Shown: positions 26,205 through 35,917, counted from the first letter of the stretch. The stretch is 64,000 bases of DNA from Pseudoalteromonas amylolytica (GCF_001854605.1 NZ_MKJU01000022.1:124001-188000), one strand, 5' to 3'. Numbers and translations: made by a program. Notes: generated by a model not told the origin, from the sequence alone.

Positions 26205-27182
26205 TTATATTGTGTTTAAGATTTTATCCATAACCCAAGATGTATGTAGTGCAGTTAGGCCCGTAGAAGGGTGTTCGAGTTCGCCTAAAAGGTCACTTTT
26301 GATATTCTCAACATGATGGATTTGAATGTGCTTAGGATATTCGTGTACAGTTTTTTCAGTACCATTTGGGGTGATAAGTGTCACTTCTGGGTCTTGGAAA
26401 ATCGAAAAATGGATTTCTCCCTTGCTGCCGAAAATGACGACATTATCTTGTCTTGTAAAGCTGCCAAAATTCCACATAGCAGAACCTGTCGCACCGCTTT
26501 GGTGAACCCAACAAGCGCTCACAGAATCTAGTGCGCTGTACAGCGCTTGTTGATTGCTTCCGACCCCTTTAGCCTCTTTATAACCTCCGAGCAGATATCC
26601 AAATATATCGAGCCCATGACTGGCTAGGTCATCAAAATAGCCACCCGGAGCAATATTTTTATCGGTTCTCCAGTTATACGTGTCAGACAAATCTACATCA
26701 TATACGGGACGACTATAGTTCCAAGATACATGACGAACGTCTCCGATAGCACCTTGGTCAATGTACTCTTTTACTTTATTGAAAAGTGGCAGTGAACGCC
26801 GATAGTAAGCCGTAAACAGAGGGAGGTCACGTTCTTCAAATGCTTGGCAAATTTCTAAGCTTTCTTGATAGCTTGGCGATAAAGGCTTTTCTATACAACA
26901 GATTTTCCCTGCTTGAGCGACTTTTAATGCATAGTACAAGTGGCTATCTGGCGGAGTTGCGATATAAACAGCATCGATGTTTTGATCGTTAATCAACTCC
27001 TCTGCGTCTTTATGAACATGTGGAACGTTATGTCTTTGTGCATAGTCAATAGCAAGTTGATGATCTCTTCTCATCACGCTGAACACATCAAACCCTTCAA
27101 CTTGCTGGTATGCAGGAAGGCTTTTTACTTCAGTTACGCTACCGCAGCCAATGACTCCCCAGCGTATTATTCTATTTTTCAT
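26205..27182 (-). CDS. Gfo/Idh/MocA-family oxidoreductase
   Basis: NAD(P)-dependent sugar or cyclitol dehydrogenase-like protein, 325 residues. N-terminal Rossmann domain (IRWGVIGCGSVTEVKSLPAY) has the GxGxxx loop; DAVYIATPPDSHLYYALK and the CIEKPLSPSYQE element carry the EKP motif typical of the family. C-terminal alpha/beta domain runs from about residue 130. Substrate unknown. It begins one base after the GMC gene's stop and is the last gene of this leftward operon. Confidence 0.88.
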   Translation of the reverse strand: MKNRIIRWGVIGCGSVTEVKSLPAYQQVEGFDVFSVMRRDHQLAIDYAQRHNVPHVHKDAEELINDQNIDAVYIATPPDSHLYYALKVAQAGKICCIEKPLSPSYQESLEICQAFEERDLPLFTAYYRRSLPLFNKVKEYIDQGAIGDVRHVSWNYSRPVYDVDLSDTYNWRTDKNIAPGGYFDDLASHGLDIFGYLLGGYKEAKGVGSNQQALYSALDSVSACWVHQSGATGSAMWNFGSFTRQDNVVIFGSKGEIHFSIFQDPEVTLITPNGTEKTVHEYPKHIQIHHVENIKSDLLGELEHPSTGLTALHTSWVMDKILNTI

Positions 27183-27183
27183 A

Positions 27184-28770
27184 CTATTTTTCCTTAATTA
27201 GTGAGCTTAATTTCTCGCTAAGCCTTATAGATAGTGCCGCAACGGTCAAAGTTGGGTTTACGGATGATGAGCTGGGAAACACAGCGCCACCTGCTACCGT
27301 AAGGTTACTATGATCATGGCTAAAGCAATCAGCGTTAACGACGGATGTTTTAGGGTCGTCTCCCATTATCGTGGTGCCAAGCATATGTGCGTTAGAGGCT
27401 AAGTTAACGTTGATTTTGGTGTCAGTAGCACCTAACAACTTACCAAGCTGTTGGTATACTTTGACACTGTGCTCAGCACTTTTGATGACATATTCTTCAA
27501 CATCCCATGTCACTTCTGGGTAGGGTAAGCCTAACGCATCAAACTTTGTGCTACTTAATGTCACTTTGTTGTCTATCGATGGTAGTTGCTCATGTTGGGT
27601 ATGAGAACCTATTCTACGAATCGTTTTGTGTTTTAGTTGGGCTTTAAAGTCTTTGTTCAGCAGTAGATCACCTATCATTTCAGTCGCGATAATCTCACTG
27701 AAGTTGCCATTGCCGATAGCCAGCTTTTTAGCGGCATAGTCTTTTCTAAAGTCACCATCCATGAAATCTGTAATTGCGGAAATCCCCACAGGGCCTCGTC
27801 CCGAGTATACGGGCTCTTCAATATCAAATGTCGCGTGAACTGTTGGGTGGTCCATTAAGTTTTTACCAACGAGTCCACTACTGTTAGCGATCCCCTTTGG
27901 GCTATGTACTGTTTTTGATAAGAGCAGTATTTTAGCTGACTCGATTGCATTGGCTGCCAATATAAAATATTTACCTTTAACACTGACATCTTTGCCGTCT
28001 GGTGTTCTATAAATAACGTTTGTTATTTCCCCTTTTTGATTATCCTCTAGGCGGTGTACGACTGCGTTTTCTATTAACTCAACGCCACTTTTTATCGCCT
28101 TTTCTAGTGTATGCATTGCACTATACTGTGCACCGATAGGGCAAATAGGGATACAGTTGTTGCTTCCACAACAGCTTGGCCTTTTGTCATAAGGCTGAGT
28201 GTTTCGTGCTGCAGGTTCCGCTTGAAGGTTGAGGTTGGCACTCGCAATTTTATCTTTAATAAAGCTATCCATGTAAGAGAGTGGCACCGGTGGAAGAGGA
28301 TATGGTGCACTTCTCCATTGCTTTAGCTGTTTGATCTCTTCACCTGAGATCCCCATTTCTCGTTCGGCCAATACGTAGTAGGGTTCTAAATCTTGATAAT
28401 CAATCCCCCAATCTCGGCCAACACCAAAGTTACTCTTTAACTTAAAATCTGATGGTAAAAAGCGCCACGAAGCCCCTCCCCAATGCCAAGTTGTGCCACC
28501 AACTGTTCTGATGTAACTTGTATCATATTGTCTTTTTTGAGAGCTTGGGTAGTCTTTTAATAAAACAGGATCTGGATGTGGTGCGTGGGGCAACAGGGGG
28601 TATGGCGACATTGAGTCATCGCGACCAGAGCGAAGTTGATTTAACACCAAGTCTGCTCGTTGTAACGTGTGTCCAGCATCGAGTACAGCAACCTTGAGGC
28701 CTTTTTTGACCAGCTCGTTTGCACATATGCTGCCAGCAACGCCTGAACCTACTATAACTACATCATACAT
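27184..28770 (-). CDS. GMC-family FAD oxidoreductase (gluconate 2-dehydrogenase large-subunit type)
   Basis: A 528-residue FAD enzyme. Dinucleotide-binding motif VIVGSGVAGSICANEL is at the N-terminus, the GMC signature region is TVGGTTWHWGGASWRF, and a cysteine-rich insert CCGSNNCIPICPIGA follows. The C-terminus has the catalytic-site HMLGTT and SVNPTLTVAAL segments. This layout matches membrane-associated sugar or alcohol dehydrogenases that pair with a small subunit, encoded here just upstream (28783-29247). No cytochrome subunit is adjacent. The likely role is oxidation of a sugar or polyol at the periplasmic side, by inference. Confidence 0.88.
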   Translation of the reverse strand: MYDVVIVGSGVAGSICANELVKKGLKVAVLDAGHTLQRADLVLNQLRSGRDDSMSPYPLLPHAPHPDPVLLKDYPSSQKRQYDTSYIRTVGGTTWHWGGASWRFLPSDFKLKSNFGVGRDWGIDYQDLEPYYVLAEREMGISGEEIKQLKQWRSAPYPLPPVPLSYMDSFIKDKIASANLNLQAEPAARNTQPYDKRPSCCGSNNCIPICPIGAQYSAMHTLEKAIKSGVELIENAVVHRLEDNQKGEITNVIYRTPDGKDVSVKGKYFILAANAIESAKILLLSKTVHSPKGIANSSGLVGKNLMDHPTVHATFDIEEPVYSGRGPVGISAITDFMDGDFRKDYAAKKLAIGNGNFSEIIATEMIGDLLLNKDFKAQLKHKTIRRIGSHTQHEQLPSIDNKVTLSSTKFDALGLPYPEVTWDVEEYVIKSAEHSVKVYQQLGKLLGATDTKINVNLASNAHMLGTTIMGDDPKTSVVNADCFSHDHSNLTVAGGAVFPSSSSVNPTLTVAALSIRLSEKLSSLIKEK

Positions 28771-28782
28771 AAATAATATCCT

Positions 28783-29247
28783 TTATACTGCCGTAGGAGG
28801 TTTTTGCCAAAAACCAGTTTGGCCACCACAATAAGCTTTAAAATTGTGTGTTTCTGCATTTGCTCTTCTCGCGATGGATGGATCTGAGCTATAGACTTTA
28901 CATCTATCATTTAAAGTCGTGTTTAAGTAAAACGAAACGGCAATTTTGTTGACAAGGCTTTTAAATTTTGGCGTTTTTTTAATAACAGCCTTAGCGTGCA
29001 CTTTCTCTCGTCTAAAAAGGTTATTCATTTGGGAAGTTAACTCGAGTTCCTGTTCAGAAAGCTCATCGAATATCCTATCTTTTTCGCCTCGACTGTCATT
29101 TAAATGTAAGTAATGTAGTAGTGATTCAAACTCTTCTCGGCTTTTATTAAAGCTAGTGCTTAAATAACTTCCTGCCGAAGAATATACTGGTGTTAGTAAT
29201 AAGCAGCTTACTCCTAAGCAGCTTATAAAGCTTCGCCTGTCCATCAA
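28783..29247 (-). CDS. gluconate 2-dehydrogenase subunit 3-like protein
   Basis: A 154-residue exported small subunit. The N-terminus MMDRRSFISCLGVSCLLL has a twin-arginine-like RRSFIS before a hydrophobic stretch, consistent with Tat export as a complex with the GMC partner encoded 12 bases downstream. The body (ELTSQMNNLF ... FYLNTTLNDRCKVYS) and the terminal GGQTGFWQKPP segment fit the small, orphan-like subunit 3 family. Its function is to chaperone or anchor the flavoprotein. The start may be the second ATG, at 29244. Confidence 0.65.
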   Translation of the reverse strand: MMDRRSFISCLGVSCLLLTPVYSSAGSYLSTSFNKSREEFESLLHYLHLNDSRGEKDRIFDELSEQELELTSQMNNLFRREKVHAKAVIKKTPKFKSLVNKIAVSFYLNTTLNDRCKVYSSDPSIARRANAETHNFKAYCGGQTGFWQKPPTAV

Positions 29248-29895
29248 TCTTCCTTTTGTAAAATGATCTATAAATAATTTTATCTTTCAAATGACAGCGT
29301 TGTCAATCTGATAACCCACAAGAAATATCAATATGAAATTTTATTTAAAAATAGTGGGTTAAATTTGGTTTTGTTTTTGAAGAAGAAGGGAGGTGTGTAT
29401 GTGGAATGTTGAGAGTTGTTCTTTTTTATCATTCATATAAATCAGTCTTTTTATAGTGGATACGGGGCTAATGAGTGGTATTTTAAAATAAATTTATAAA
29501 TGTTTTTTAATTTGGGTGTCAGTTTTCTACTTTACTTTTTTATAAAAATTATTTCTAAATTTCACTAGCGAACTGTAGCCAGAGGTATGCTTATTTTCTG
29601 TGGTAGTTTAGTTGTGTTGCATTAGGAGGGCGATTGCCTTACTTGAATATACCGGAAAAATATTTCGTTTCTAGTACCAAGCGACAATTATATTTTGGTT
29701 TCTGTCACTCTGCAGATGGTTATAGTCCACATTCATATATAGATTGGTAGGATCGGTTAAACAATGAAGCGTGTTGGCTTTCTAATACGAGAGTGAGCAC
29801 AGATGAAGTCATAATTTTATTTACCCGTCTAAATTGAGATTGCATCATCTGTGTATTTCTCCCATCATGAGGCAAACTTTCTAGGCTTTCAGATT
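29248..29895. other. AT-rich intergenic region without visible genes
   Basis: About 650 bases, strongly AT-rich, between two divergent units. I see no ORF with coding character, no tRNA and no strong hairpin. It must hold the promoters of the GMC operon and of namZ. Confidence 0.6.
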
Positions 29896-31041
29896 ATGCG
29901 TTGTTTTATTGTTTTGATACTTCTGTGTGTTTCAGCTTCGTCACAAGCTTTACAAGTTGGCGCTGAGCGATACAGTCACTACCTTCCTTTGTTAAAGGGC
30001 CAGCGTGTCGCTTTGGTGGTGAACCAAACGGCGCAAACTCAAGATGGACACTTACTCGATAGCTTACTCGCCAAAGGGGTCGATGTTCGCAAGGTCTTTG
30101 CACCTGAACATGGTTTTAGGGGGGACCATGATGCGGGAGCAAAAGTGGACTCAGGAAAAGACGCTAAAACAGGGCTACCCATAGTATCTTTATACGGTAA
30201 AAATAAAAAACCAAGCACAGAGGCGTTGCAAGATATCGATACGGTTGTGTTTGATATTCAGGATGTGGGGGTACGATTTTATACTTACATCAGCACCATG
30301 CATTACGTGATGGAAGCCTCTGCTGAGCATGACAAGCAGCTATTGATACTGGATAGACCTAATCCAAACATTGCTTATGTGGATGGACCTGTGCTTGAGG
30401 CAAAGTTCCGCTCGTTCGTAGGTATGCATCCAATTCCCGTTTTACATGGTATGACGGTCGGGGAGTTGGCAAAAATGATTTATGGAGAAGGCTGGCTAAA
30501 AACGAGTCGAGCACTTGATCTTAAAGTGATTTCCATCGCTGATTACAATGCTAGTATGGGGTATGAACTGCCGATTAAGCCCAGTCCAAATTTACCAAAT
30601 GCGCAGGCCATTGCTTTATATCCGTCGCTGTGCTTTTTTGAAGCAACCCCTGTTTCAGTTGGGCGTGGTACGCCAATGCCGTTTCAGATATTTGGGCATG
30701 ATAGCGTCAGATTAGGTACTTTTAGCTTTGCTCCAAAGCCTGTGATTGGTGCAGCGGCTAACCCTAAACTCAATGGCAAAACGGTCTATGGTAAGGACCT
30801 GCGTCAAGTACGCAGCAATGGGTTGAATTTGAACTGGTTTTTAGATGCATATAAGGCATTCTACGTAAAAAATGAGCCATTTTTTACGCATGCTGAGTTT
30901 ATGGATAAGTTGGCTGGTACGGATAAACTACGCTTGGCAATCGAAGCTAAGCAATCTGTCGCACAGATCAAAAGTGGTTGGCAGGCTGACTTAGAAGCGT
31001 TTAAGCTTTTGCGTCAGCCCTATTTAATATACAAGCGTTAG
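29896..31041 (+). CDS. namZ: exo-beta-N-acetylmuramidase NamZ-like (DUF1343)
   Basis: A 381-residue exported protein. The signal peptide is MRCFIVLILLCVSASSQALQ. DUF1343 motifs are clear: VALVVNQTAQT, FAPEHGFRGDHDAGAKVDSG, PIVSLYGKNKKPS, VFDIQDVGVRFYTYISTM, LDRPNPN and SVGRGTPMPFQIFG. Characterised NamZ from Bacillus subtilis releases MurNAc from the non-reducing end of peptidoglycan fragments. I chose ATG 29896 because it begins the signal peptide; the GTG at 29851 adds non-conserved residues. It converges on a MurR/RpiR regulator gene with a 4-base overlap, supporting a cell-wall recycling role. Confidence 0.85.
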   Translation: MRCFIVLILLCVSASSQALQVGAERYSHYLPLLKGQRVALVVNQTAQTQDGHLLDSLLAKGVDVRKVFAPEHGFRGDHDAGAKVDSGKDAKTGLPIVSLYGKNKKPSTEALQDIDTVVFDIQDVGVRFYTYISTMHYVMEASAEHDKQLLILDRPNPNIAYVDGPVLEAKFRSFVGMHPIPVLHGMTVGELAKMIYGEGWLKTSRALDLKVISIADYNASMGYELPIKPSPNLPNAQAIALYPSLCFFEATPVSVGRGTPMPFQIFGHDSVRLGTFSFAPKPVIGAAANPKLNGKTVYGKDLRQVRSNGLNLNWFLDAYKAFYVKNEPFFTHAEFMDKLAGTDKLRLAIEAKQSVAQIKSGWQADLEAFKLLRQPYLIYKR

Positions 31042-31886
31042 CTGTGGCGGATATCGTACATATGCTCATTTGCCCGTTCAGCCCGCTTTTGCCATCGTAG
31101 ATTTGACTGGGTTAGCGCGACAAATAGCACATCAATCAAATAGCTTTGTGAGACTCGAGTCAACATAGATGCATGTCTTACGGGCTCTTCACCTGTGACG
31201 TTATATAGATTAATGGATGCCATATCATGAAGTGGATTAACACCATAGCGTGATAGGCACAATATTGGGCAGTTGTTGTTCTTAGCTTGCCTAGCAACTC
31301 TAAGCACAGATTTACTTTGTCCTGAATCACTAATGGCGATTAGTAGGTCATCTTTACCCATAGTTGCAATGTAACTAGCCGCTGAAAGTTCATCTGTCTG
31401 TGCAATGGCCGGTAATCCTAATTTTTGCAATTTTAAAGCGAAGTCCTGGGCCATAGTAAAGCTACCACCAACCGCACAAAGTAGAATTCTTTTTGCTGAT
31501 TTGATGGCACTAATAGCTGCTTCAAATTGTTCAACATCATTCAGCTTATTCGTTTCACTCAAAACTCCTTGCTGATGTGTTAGCAGTTTTTGTGCGATTA
31601 AATCTATGGAGTCTGCATGAGTAATATGTGAATGAGCCGGCTCAGGCTGACCTGCTTGTAAGTTTAAATCGTCTATAACTGCAAGTTTGAAGGCCGGAAA
31701 GCCCTTGTAGCCTAGTTTTTGGGCAAATTTCACGACGCTGGATTGGCTTACTCCGGCCTGCCTGGCTAGTTCTACGGATGATAAGGAGCGAATTTTTGCA
31801 CCTGAGCTAAGTGTGAAATCAGCCAACTTCGCTTCACTGCTAGAAAGGCTGGGCTTGAGTGCCTTTATTTTTACAAATGTCGACAT
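31038..31886 (-). CDS. MurR/RpiR-family transcriptional regulator
   Basis: A 282-residue regulator. N-terminal HTH_6 domain includes VELARQAGVSQSSVVKFAQK near residue 40. C-terminal SIS sugar-phosphate-binding domain spans about residues 120-260 (LLCAVGGSFTMAQDFALK, LLIAISDSGQSKSVLRVA). MurR represses MurNAc catabolism genes in E. coli and responds to MurNAc-6-phosphate. Location beside namZ supports a similar role, although murQ and murP are not in the window. Confidence 0.85.
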   Translation of the reverse strand: MSTFVKIKALKPSLSSSEAKLADFTLSSGAKIRSLSSVELARQAGVSQSSVVKFAQKLGYKGFPAFKLAVIDDLNLQAGQPEPAHSHITHADSIDLIAQKLLTHQQGVLSETNKLNDVEQFEAAISAIKSAKRILLCAVGGSFTMAQDFALKLQKLGLPAIAQTDELSAASYIATMGKDDLLIAISDSGQSKSVLRVARQAKNNNCPILCLSRYGVNPLHDMASINLYNVTGEEPVRHASMLTRVSQSYLIDVLFVALTQSNLRWQKRAERANEHMYDIRHS

Positions 31887-32113
31887 TTCGATACTTCTTA
31901 GTTACTGAGTTGTATTCATTATAGGTTCAAATGAATGTCAGTGATAGTCGATGAAATAACTATTGTGTTTTTATCATGTTTTCTTGGTTGTTTTAGGGAC
32001 AAATGTTGCCAAGGTGAAGGCAAAGATGGTAAAAGCCTTGTTTTTAATAGGGAACCCTTTAAGCTACTAAGCCTTAATAATAATGACTAAAATGCTCTGC
32101 TGTAAGGGAATGT

Positions 32114-33490
32114 ATGACCTGGTACTCAATTTTACCACCATTGATCGCAATTCTAGTGGTGTTTTGGCGTAAAGAAGTGATCCTTGCATTGCTACTAGCG
32201 CTGATTTCCTCTGAATTTTTGTTGCTTATGCAACATGAAACGAGTCAACTTTTAATGACGCCTGTAAACAGTATTGAACGTATAGTTGACGTTGTTACCT
32301 CTGCTGGCAACAGCCGTATCCTATTATTCAGTCTTATTATCGGGGCGTTACTCGCGTATATAAGAGAGTCTGGTGGTGTAGCCGCAACCGTTAACATATT
32401 GATGAATAAAGGTGTTGCTAAGAGTAAGCGGCAGGTTGGACTATTGACAATGTTTACCGGCACTGCAGTATTTATTGAGTCGAACATGAGCGTGTTAACA
32501 TCAGGTATCGTCTCACGAGGATTATTTGATAAATTCAAGATGAGCCGAGCACGTCTGGCTTATATTATCGATAGTACCAGTGCGCCTGTGTGTATTTTGG
32601 TGTTGCTCAATGGCTGGGGCGCATATGTACTTGGCTTATTGAGTAACTATGAGCTAGAGCAGTCTGCGGTTAGCATTTTATGGAGCAGTGTTGCTTTTAA
32701 CTTTTACGCTATTATTGCCTTACTTATTGTTTTATATACGATTGTGTTTGATAAAGTACATGGGCCTATGAAACATGCAGAGCTACAACTTGAAAAGCAA
32801 CAGGTAGAGCTTGATGTTGGACCAAAGGCGAGCAAAGCACGTTTTATGTTGTTACCTTTACTTACCCTTATCGTGTCTATGGTCGGGTTCATGTTCTGGA
32901 CAGGAGATGGCGTACTGGCCAATGGCAGTGGCTCTAAATCCGTTTTATATGCAACAGTGCTAGCTACAGCATTGGCATACTTGTTATTACTCAGTGCAAA
33001 ACATTTTAGCCATCACGAATTGGTAGAAGTTGGTTTTAAAGGCATGGGCGAGTTACTTCCATTAGTGACCATTGTACTTCTGTCACTCACACTAGGTGCA
33101 AGTCTAAAAGAGTTGGGGACAGGTGTGTTTGTGGCGTCTTTAGTCGGTGACTATTTGCCAATTTACTTTATTGTACCAGTGCTGTTTTTAGCGGGGGCTA
33201 TCATGTCATTCACCACCGGTACGTCTTGGGGAACCTTTGCCATACTGATCCCGATAGGTGTCCCTTTAATTCAAGCGCTTGGACTGCCACCAGCCTTGGT
33301 ACTCGGTGCCATTCTAAGTGGTGGTATTTTTGGTGATCATTGCTCGCCTATTTCAGATACCAGTGCGGTGTCTGCACTGGCATCGGGCTGTGACTTATTG
33401 ACGCATGTTAAAACTCAATTGCCTTACGCCTTGGTTGGCGGTGGGCTATCTTTGCTGTGTTTCTTTGTCGCTAGTGTCATCATGATCTAA
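32114..33490 (+). CDS. NhaC-type Na+/H+ antiporter family transporter
   Basis: A 458-residue inner-membrane protein with about 11 membrane segments. The motifs TGTAVFIESNMSVLTSG, IDSTSAPVC, SFTTGTSWGTFAILIPIG and SGGIFGDHCSPISDTSAVSA are those of the NhaC/MleN ion-transporter group. In family members they form the substrate path for Na+/H+ or organic-acid exchange. ATG 32114 follows AAGGGA. It is 230 bases from the divergent MurR-type regulator, so it may be a target and might import a muropeptide-derived acid; the family assignment alone says only cation-coupled exchange. Confidence 0.8.
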   Translation: MTWYSILPPLIAILVVFWRKEVILALLLALISSEFLLLMQHETSQLLMTPVNSIERIVDVVTSAGNSRILLFSLIIGALLAYIRESGGVAATVNILMNKGVAKSKRQVGLLTMFTGTAVFIESNMSVLTSGIVSRGLFDKFKMSRARLAYIIDSTSAPVCILVLLNGWGAYVLGLLSNYELEQSAVSILWSSVAFNFYAIIALLIVLYTIVFDKVHGPMKHAELQLEKQQVELDVGPKASKARFMLLPLLTLIVSMVGFMFWTGDGVLANGSGSKSVLYATVLATALAYLLLLSAKHFSHHELVEVGFKGMGELLPLVTIVLLSLTLGASLKELGTGVFVASLVGDYLPIYFIVPVLFLAGAIMSFTTGTSWGTFAILIPIGVPLIQALGLPPALVLGAILSGGIFGDHCSPISDTSAVSALASGCDLLTHVKTQLPYALVGGGLSLLCFFVASVIMI

Positions 33491-34077
33491 CTACAAGTGG
33501 TTGAATCACTATTCTCAAGGGCTGATAGGCTGACTAGCTGCCCTTGGGGGTTTCTTTTAAAAGCCAATAAAGTACCGATCTGATTAGCTTGATAATCACT
33601 TCGTTGAGTGAGCTGCGCGACGAGTTCCGTGCTTATTTCTAGTAAAGTTTGTTGCTGGCAGTCGGCAATAAACCAAGTATCCCCTTGTTTTTCTATTAAT
33701 TTACCATGTGTTGCATACGCTTGATTTAGATTGCTTTTTGCGACTTGCATCTCATTATCTAACTGTTGTTTTTGTAATATCAAAGAGCGCTTGTATTGAC
33801 CCGCGTGCAGTGTATGTTTCTCAACTCGTTGGTACTGTTCAAAGTCCAGCGTATATAGCGGTTGTTGGGTCACCTGAGATTCAGTAAATACTAAATATGC
33901 GAGAAATACAGCTGCAAGGCTGGCAAACGTCCATTGTACTCGTGGCCATACAGGCTTCACTTTTTGTGATGTACACTGTGTTTTCAACTGATTTATTTGC
34001 GCTCGACTGAGTCTGTTTTGCTGCTTTTGTTTGCTAAACTCAGCCCTCAGCTGGTTATCAAATTGCTCATCATTCAT
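33487..34077 (-). CDS. putative anti-sigma factor (membrane-anchored hypothetical protein)
   Basis: A 196-residue protein. A charged N-terminal cytoplasmic part (MNDEQFDNQLRAEFSKQKQQ) precedes one membrane segment near residues 58-76 (WTFASLAAVFLAYLVF) and a periplasmic domain of about 120 residues. This topology and its position directly after an ECF sigma gene match anti-sigma factors, but no zinc-binding ZAS motif is seen. ATG 34077 overlaps the sigma stop as ATGAATGA, so the two are translationally coupled. Confidence 0.6.
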   Translation of the reverse strand: MNDEQFDNQLRAEFSKQKQQNRLSRAQINQLKTQCTSQKVKPVWPRVQWTFASLAAVFLAYLVFTESQVTQQPLYTLDFEQYQRVEKHTLHAGQYKRSLILQKQQLDNEMQVAKSNLNQAYATHGKLIEKQGDTWFIADCQQQTLLEISTELVAQLTQRSDYQANQIGTLLAFKRNPQGQLVSLSALENSDSTTCS

Positions 34078-34612
34078 GAGTCTCTCCAATTGCACTTTTG
34101 AGCTGTTGTTTTGCGTACCGTAGCCGAGTTTTTATGGTCTCTCTATTGCTATGGGTGATGTCAGCAATTTCTTGCAACGAAAAGCCTTCCAACTGCAATG
34201 ACAGTGCCTCTTTTTGCAAAAAGGGTAATTGTTTGATTGCCTGATTTAACGAAATGCTTTCTTGGCTAATCGCAATCGATTCTAACGAATTTATATCGTC
34301 TATACAGGTAAAGCGTTGCTGTTTTCTCAGCTCATCTATCAAGGCGTTACGGGCCACGGTAAACAGCCACGCTTTAGGTGACTGTTGTTGATGGTATAGA
34401 TGCTTCTTTTCCATAGTATTCAGCCATGTTTTTTGGCATAAATCTTGGGCCAAAGTAGCGTTGCTTTGACTACATAAAAAGTAATACAAATCCTGGCTAT
34501 AGCTATCAATAAGTTGTTCCAAGTATTTACTGTCACCGCTTTGTTTGTAGGCATAGAGCGCATCATCTACTACTTCATTATTGTAAAACCACGACTTTAG
34601 AGCTATCAGCAT
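34070..34612 (-). CDS. ECF-type RNA polymerase sigma factor
   Basis: A 180-residue sigma-70 family factor. Region 2 includes DLCQKTWLNTMEKKHLY and SPKAWLFTVARNALIDELRK; region 4 has LQLEGFSLQEIADITHSNRETIKTR, the -35 recognition helix-turn-helix. ATG 34612 begins the conserved part; an in-frame TTG at 34642 is possible but unlikely. It lies between a TonB gene and a putative anti-sigma gene on one strand, suggesting envelope or iron-uptake control. Confidence 0.85.
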   Translation of the reverse strand: MLIALKSWFYNNEVVDDALYAYKQSGDSKYLEQLIDSYSQDLYYFLCSQSNATLAQDLCQKTWLNTMEKKHLYHQQQSPKAWLFTVARNALIDELRKQQRFTCIDDINSLESIAISQESISLNQAIKQLPFLQKEALSLQLEGFSLQEIADITHSNRETIKTRLRYAKQQLKSAIGETHE

Positions 34613-34649
34613 AGGCACTCTCTTAGGGGGAGTGTCCCCCAACTAAAAA

Positions 34650-35282
34650 CTACTGAGCGAGTTTGAACTCTAACACAACGCTTTGGTTATTTTGTATAAC
34701 CGCCTGACCATTTTCGATTTTAGGGCGGTACTTCCAGCGTTTGAGTGCAGCGACGGCGGCACGATCGAAGGTGCGTTTAGGTTCGGCATCTATCACGTTA
34801 ATGTCAATCACTTCACCGGAAGTTGAGATAGCAAAACTTAATTGTACCCAGCCTTCAATACCATCTCGTGCTGCATGTATGGGGTACTTAGGCTCACTTC
34901 TAACAATTGGCGTCGCGCCTTGCCCTCGTTCACCAAATGTTGGCCCCGCAATTTTTATCTGAGTAGTTGATACTTCAGGGGCAAATGGTATACCTGTCGT
35001 CAGTGTTGGCTCTGAGCTTGGCTCTGCTACCGAGCGCACAGGAGGTGGCTGCATTTTTGGCGGTTCAGGTAGCTTTTCGATTTCCTGAACGGGTGTGTCC
35101 TCTTTCAGTTGTGGCAACTCTACGATTTCGGTAGGTGTTGCTTGAGGTACACGAATATTATCTTGTGTTATTAAACTGTGCATGAAAACAAACGCTGCTC
35201 CGGTCATCAATACGCCGCCAGCAATAGCAGAAGCTAGCTTGGTGTAGTTCATGTTGTTTTGTTGGTATTCGATGGCTTGCAT
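34650..35282 (-). CDS. TonB-family energy transducer
   Basis: A 210-residue inner-membrane-anchored periplasmic protein. An N-terminal anchor lies at about residues 15-37 (LASAIAGGVLMTGAAFVFMH). A proline-rich spacer (LPEPPKMQPPPVRSV) follows, then a C-terminal TonB domain (SEPKYPIHAARDGIEGWVQL, AVAALKRWKYRPKIENGQAV). It transduces ExbBD energy to outer-membrane receptors; no exbBD genes are adjacent. Start ATG 35282 after AAGGGG. An inverted repeat of GGGGGA/TCCCCC lies between it and the sigma gene. Confidence 0.88.
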   Translation of the reverse strand: MQAIEYQQNNMNYTKLASAIAGGVLMTGAAFVFMHSLITQDNIRVPQATPTEIVELPQLKEDTPVQEIEKLPEPPKMQPPPVRSVAEPSSEPTLTTGIPFAPEVSTTQIKIAGPTFGERGQGATPIVRSEPKYPIHAARDGIEGWVQLSFAISTSGEVIDINVIDAEPKRTFDRAAVAALKRWKYRPKIENGQAVIQNNQSVVLEFKLAQ

Positions 35283-35410
35283 AATGGCACCCCTTTATGT
35301 GTTTCTTTTTCTAATACAACGGTTCAGCTTTCCAAAAGGGGTGGATATTTTTAAAATTTTTTTTGCGCGCAGATCGCGATACAATGTCGGCCTGTTTTTT
35401 AGAGGTGACT

Positions 35411-35917
35411 ATGCAGTTACAAAAAATTGATAAGGCGCGTTATCGCAGCCATCTGAACAAAGTGATATTCGCATGTATTATTTGCTTAACAGCGGGTAGT
35501 TTGGGAATTTCACAAACTTTGATTGTACTATTTCCAGATCAAGACGGTAGCCACTTTCACTGGAACTTACTAGGCGTGGTGACAAGTGCGCTGGTTATTG
35601 GTTGGTTGCTGAATAAATTTCGCGCTCACCCATTTATGTATGAGGTGGTTTATGTGTGGGATCTCAAACAAGCACTCAACCGAGTGACCCGTAAAATGCC
35701 TAAACTTAAAAAAGCAGCGCAACAGGGCGATGTGGATGCAATGTTAGCGATGCAATTTAGTTATAGCGGTTCAAAGCAATTGTGGGAGCTAGATGACAAC
35801 ACCATTACTTTAGAAGATTTGGGTCTTTGGCAGGCTGAATTAGACACATTGGCTGCCAAGTATCAGGTCACTTTGGATATTCAACAATATGATGAAGCTA
35901 TACTGAAGAAGTTTTAG
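35411..35917 (+). CDS. DUF3087-family inner-membrane protein
   Basis: A 168-residue protein with two membrane segments near residues 20-40 and 50-70 (KVIFACIICLTAGSLGISQ; LLGVVTSALVIGWLLN) and a cytoplasmic C-terminal helical half. It resembles the DUF3087 proteins common in Pseudoalteromonas and Shewanella; function unknown. I chose ATG 35411, after AGAGGTG. Confidence 0.65.
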   Translation: MQLQKIDKARYRSHLNKVIFACIICLTAGSLGISQTLIVLFPDQDGSHFHWNLLGVVTSALVIGWLLNKFRAHPFMYEVVYVWDLKQALNRVTRKMPKLKKAAQQGDVDAMLAMQFSYSGSKQLWELDDNTITLEDLGLWQAELDTLAAKYQVTLDIQQYDEAILKKF

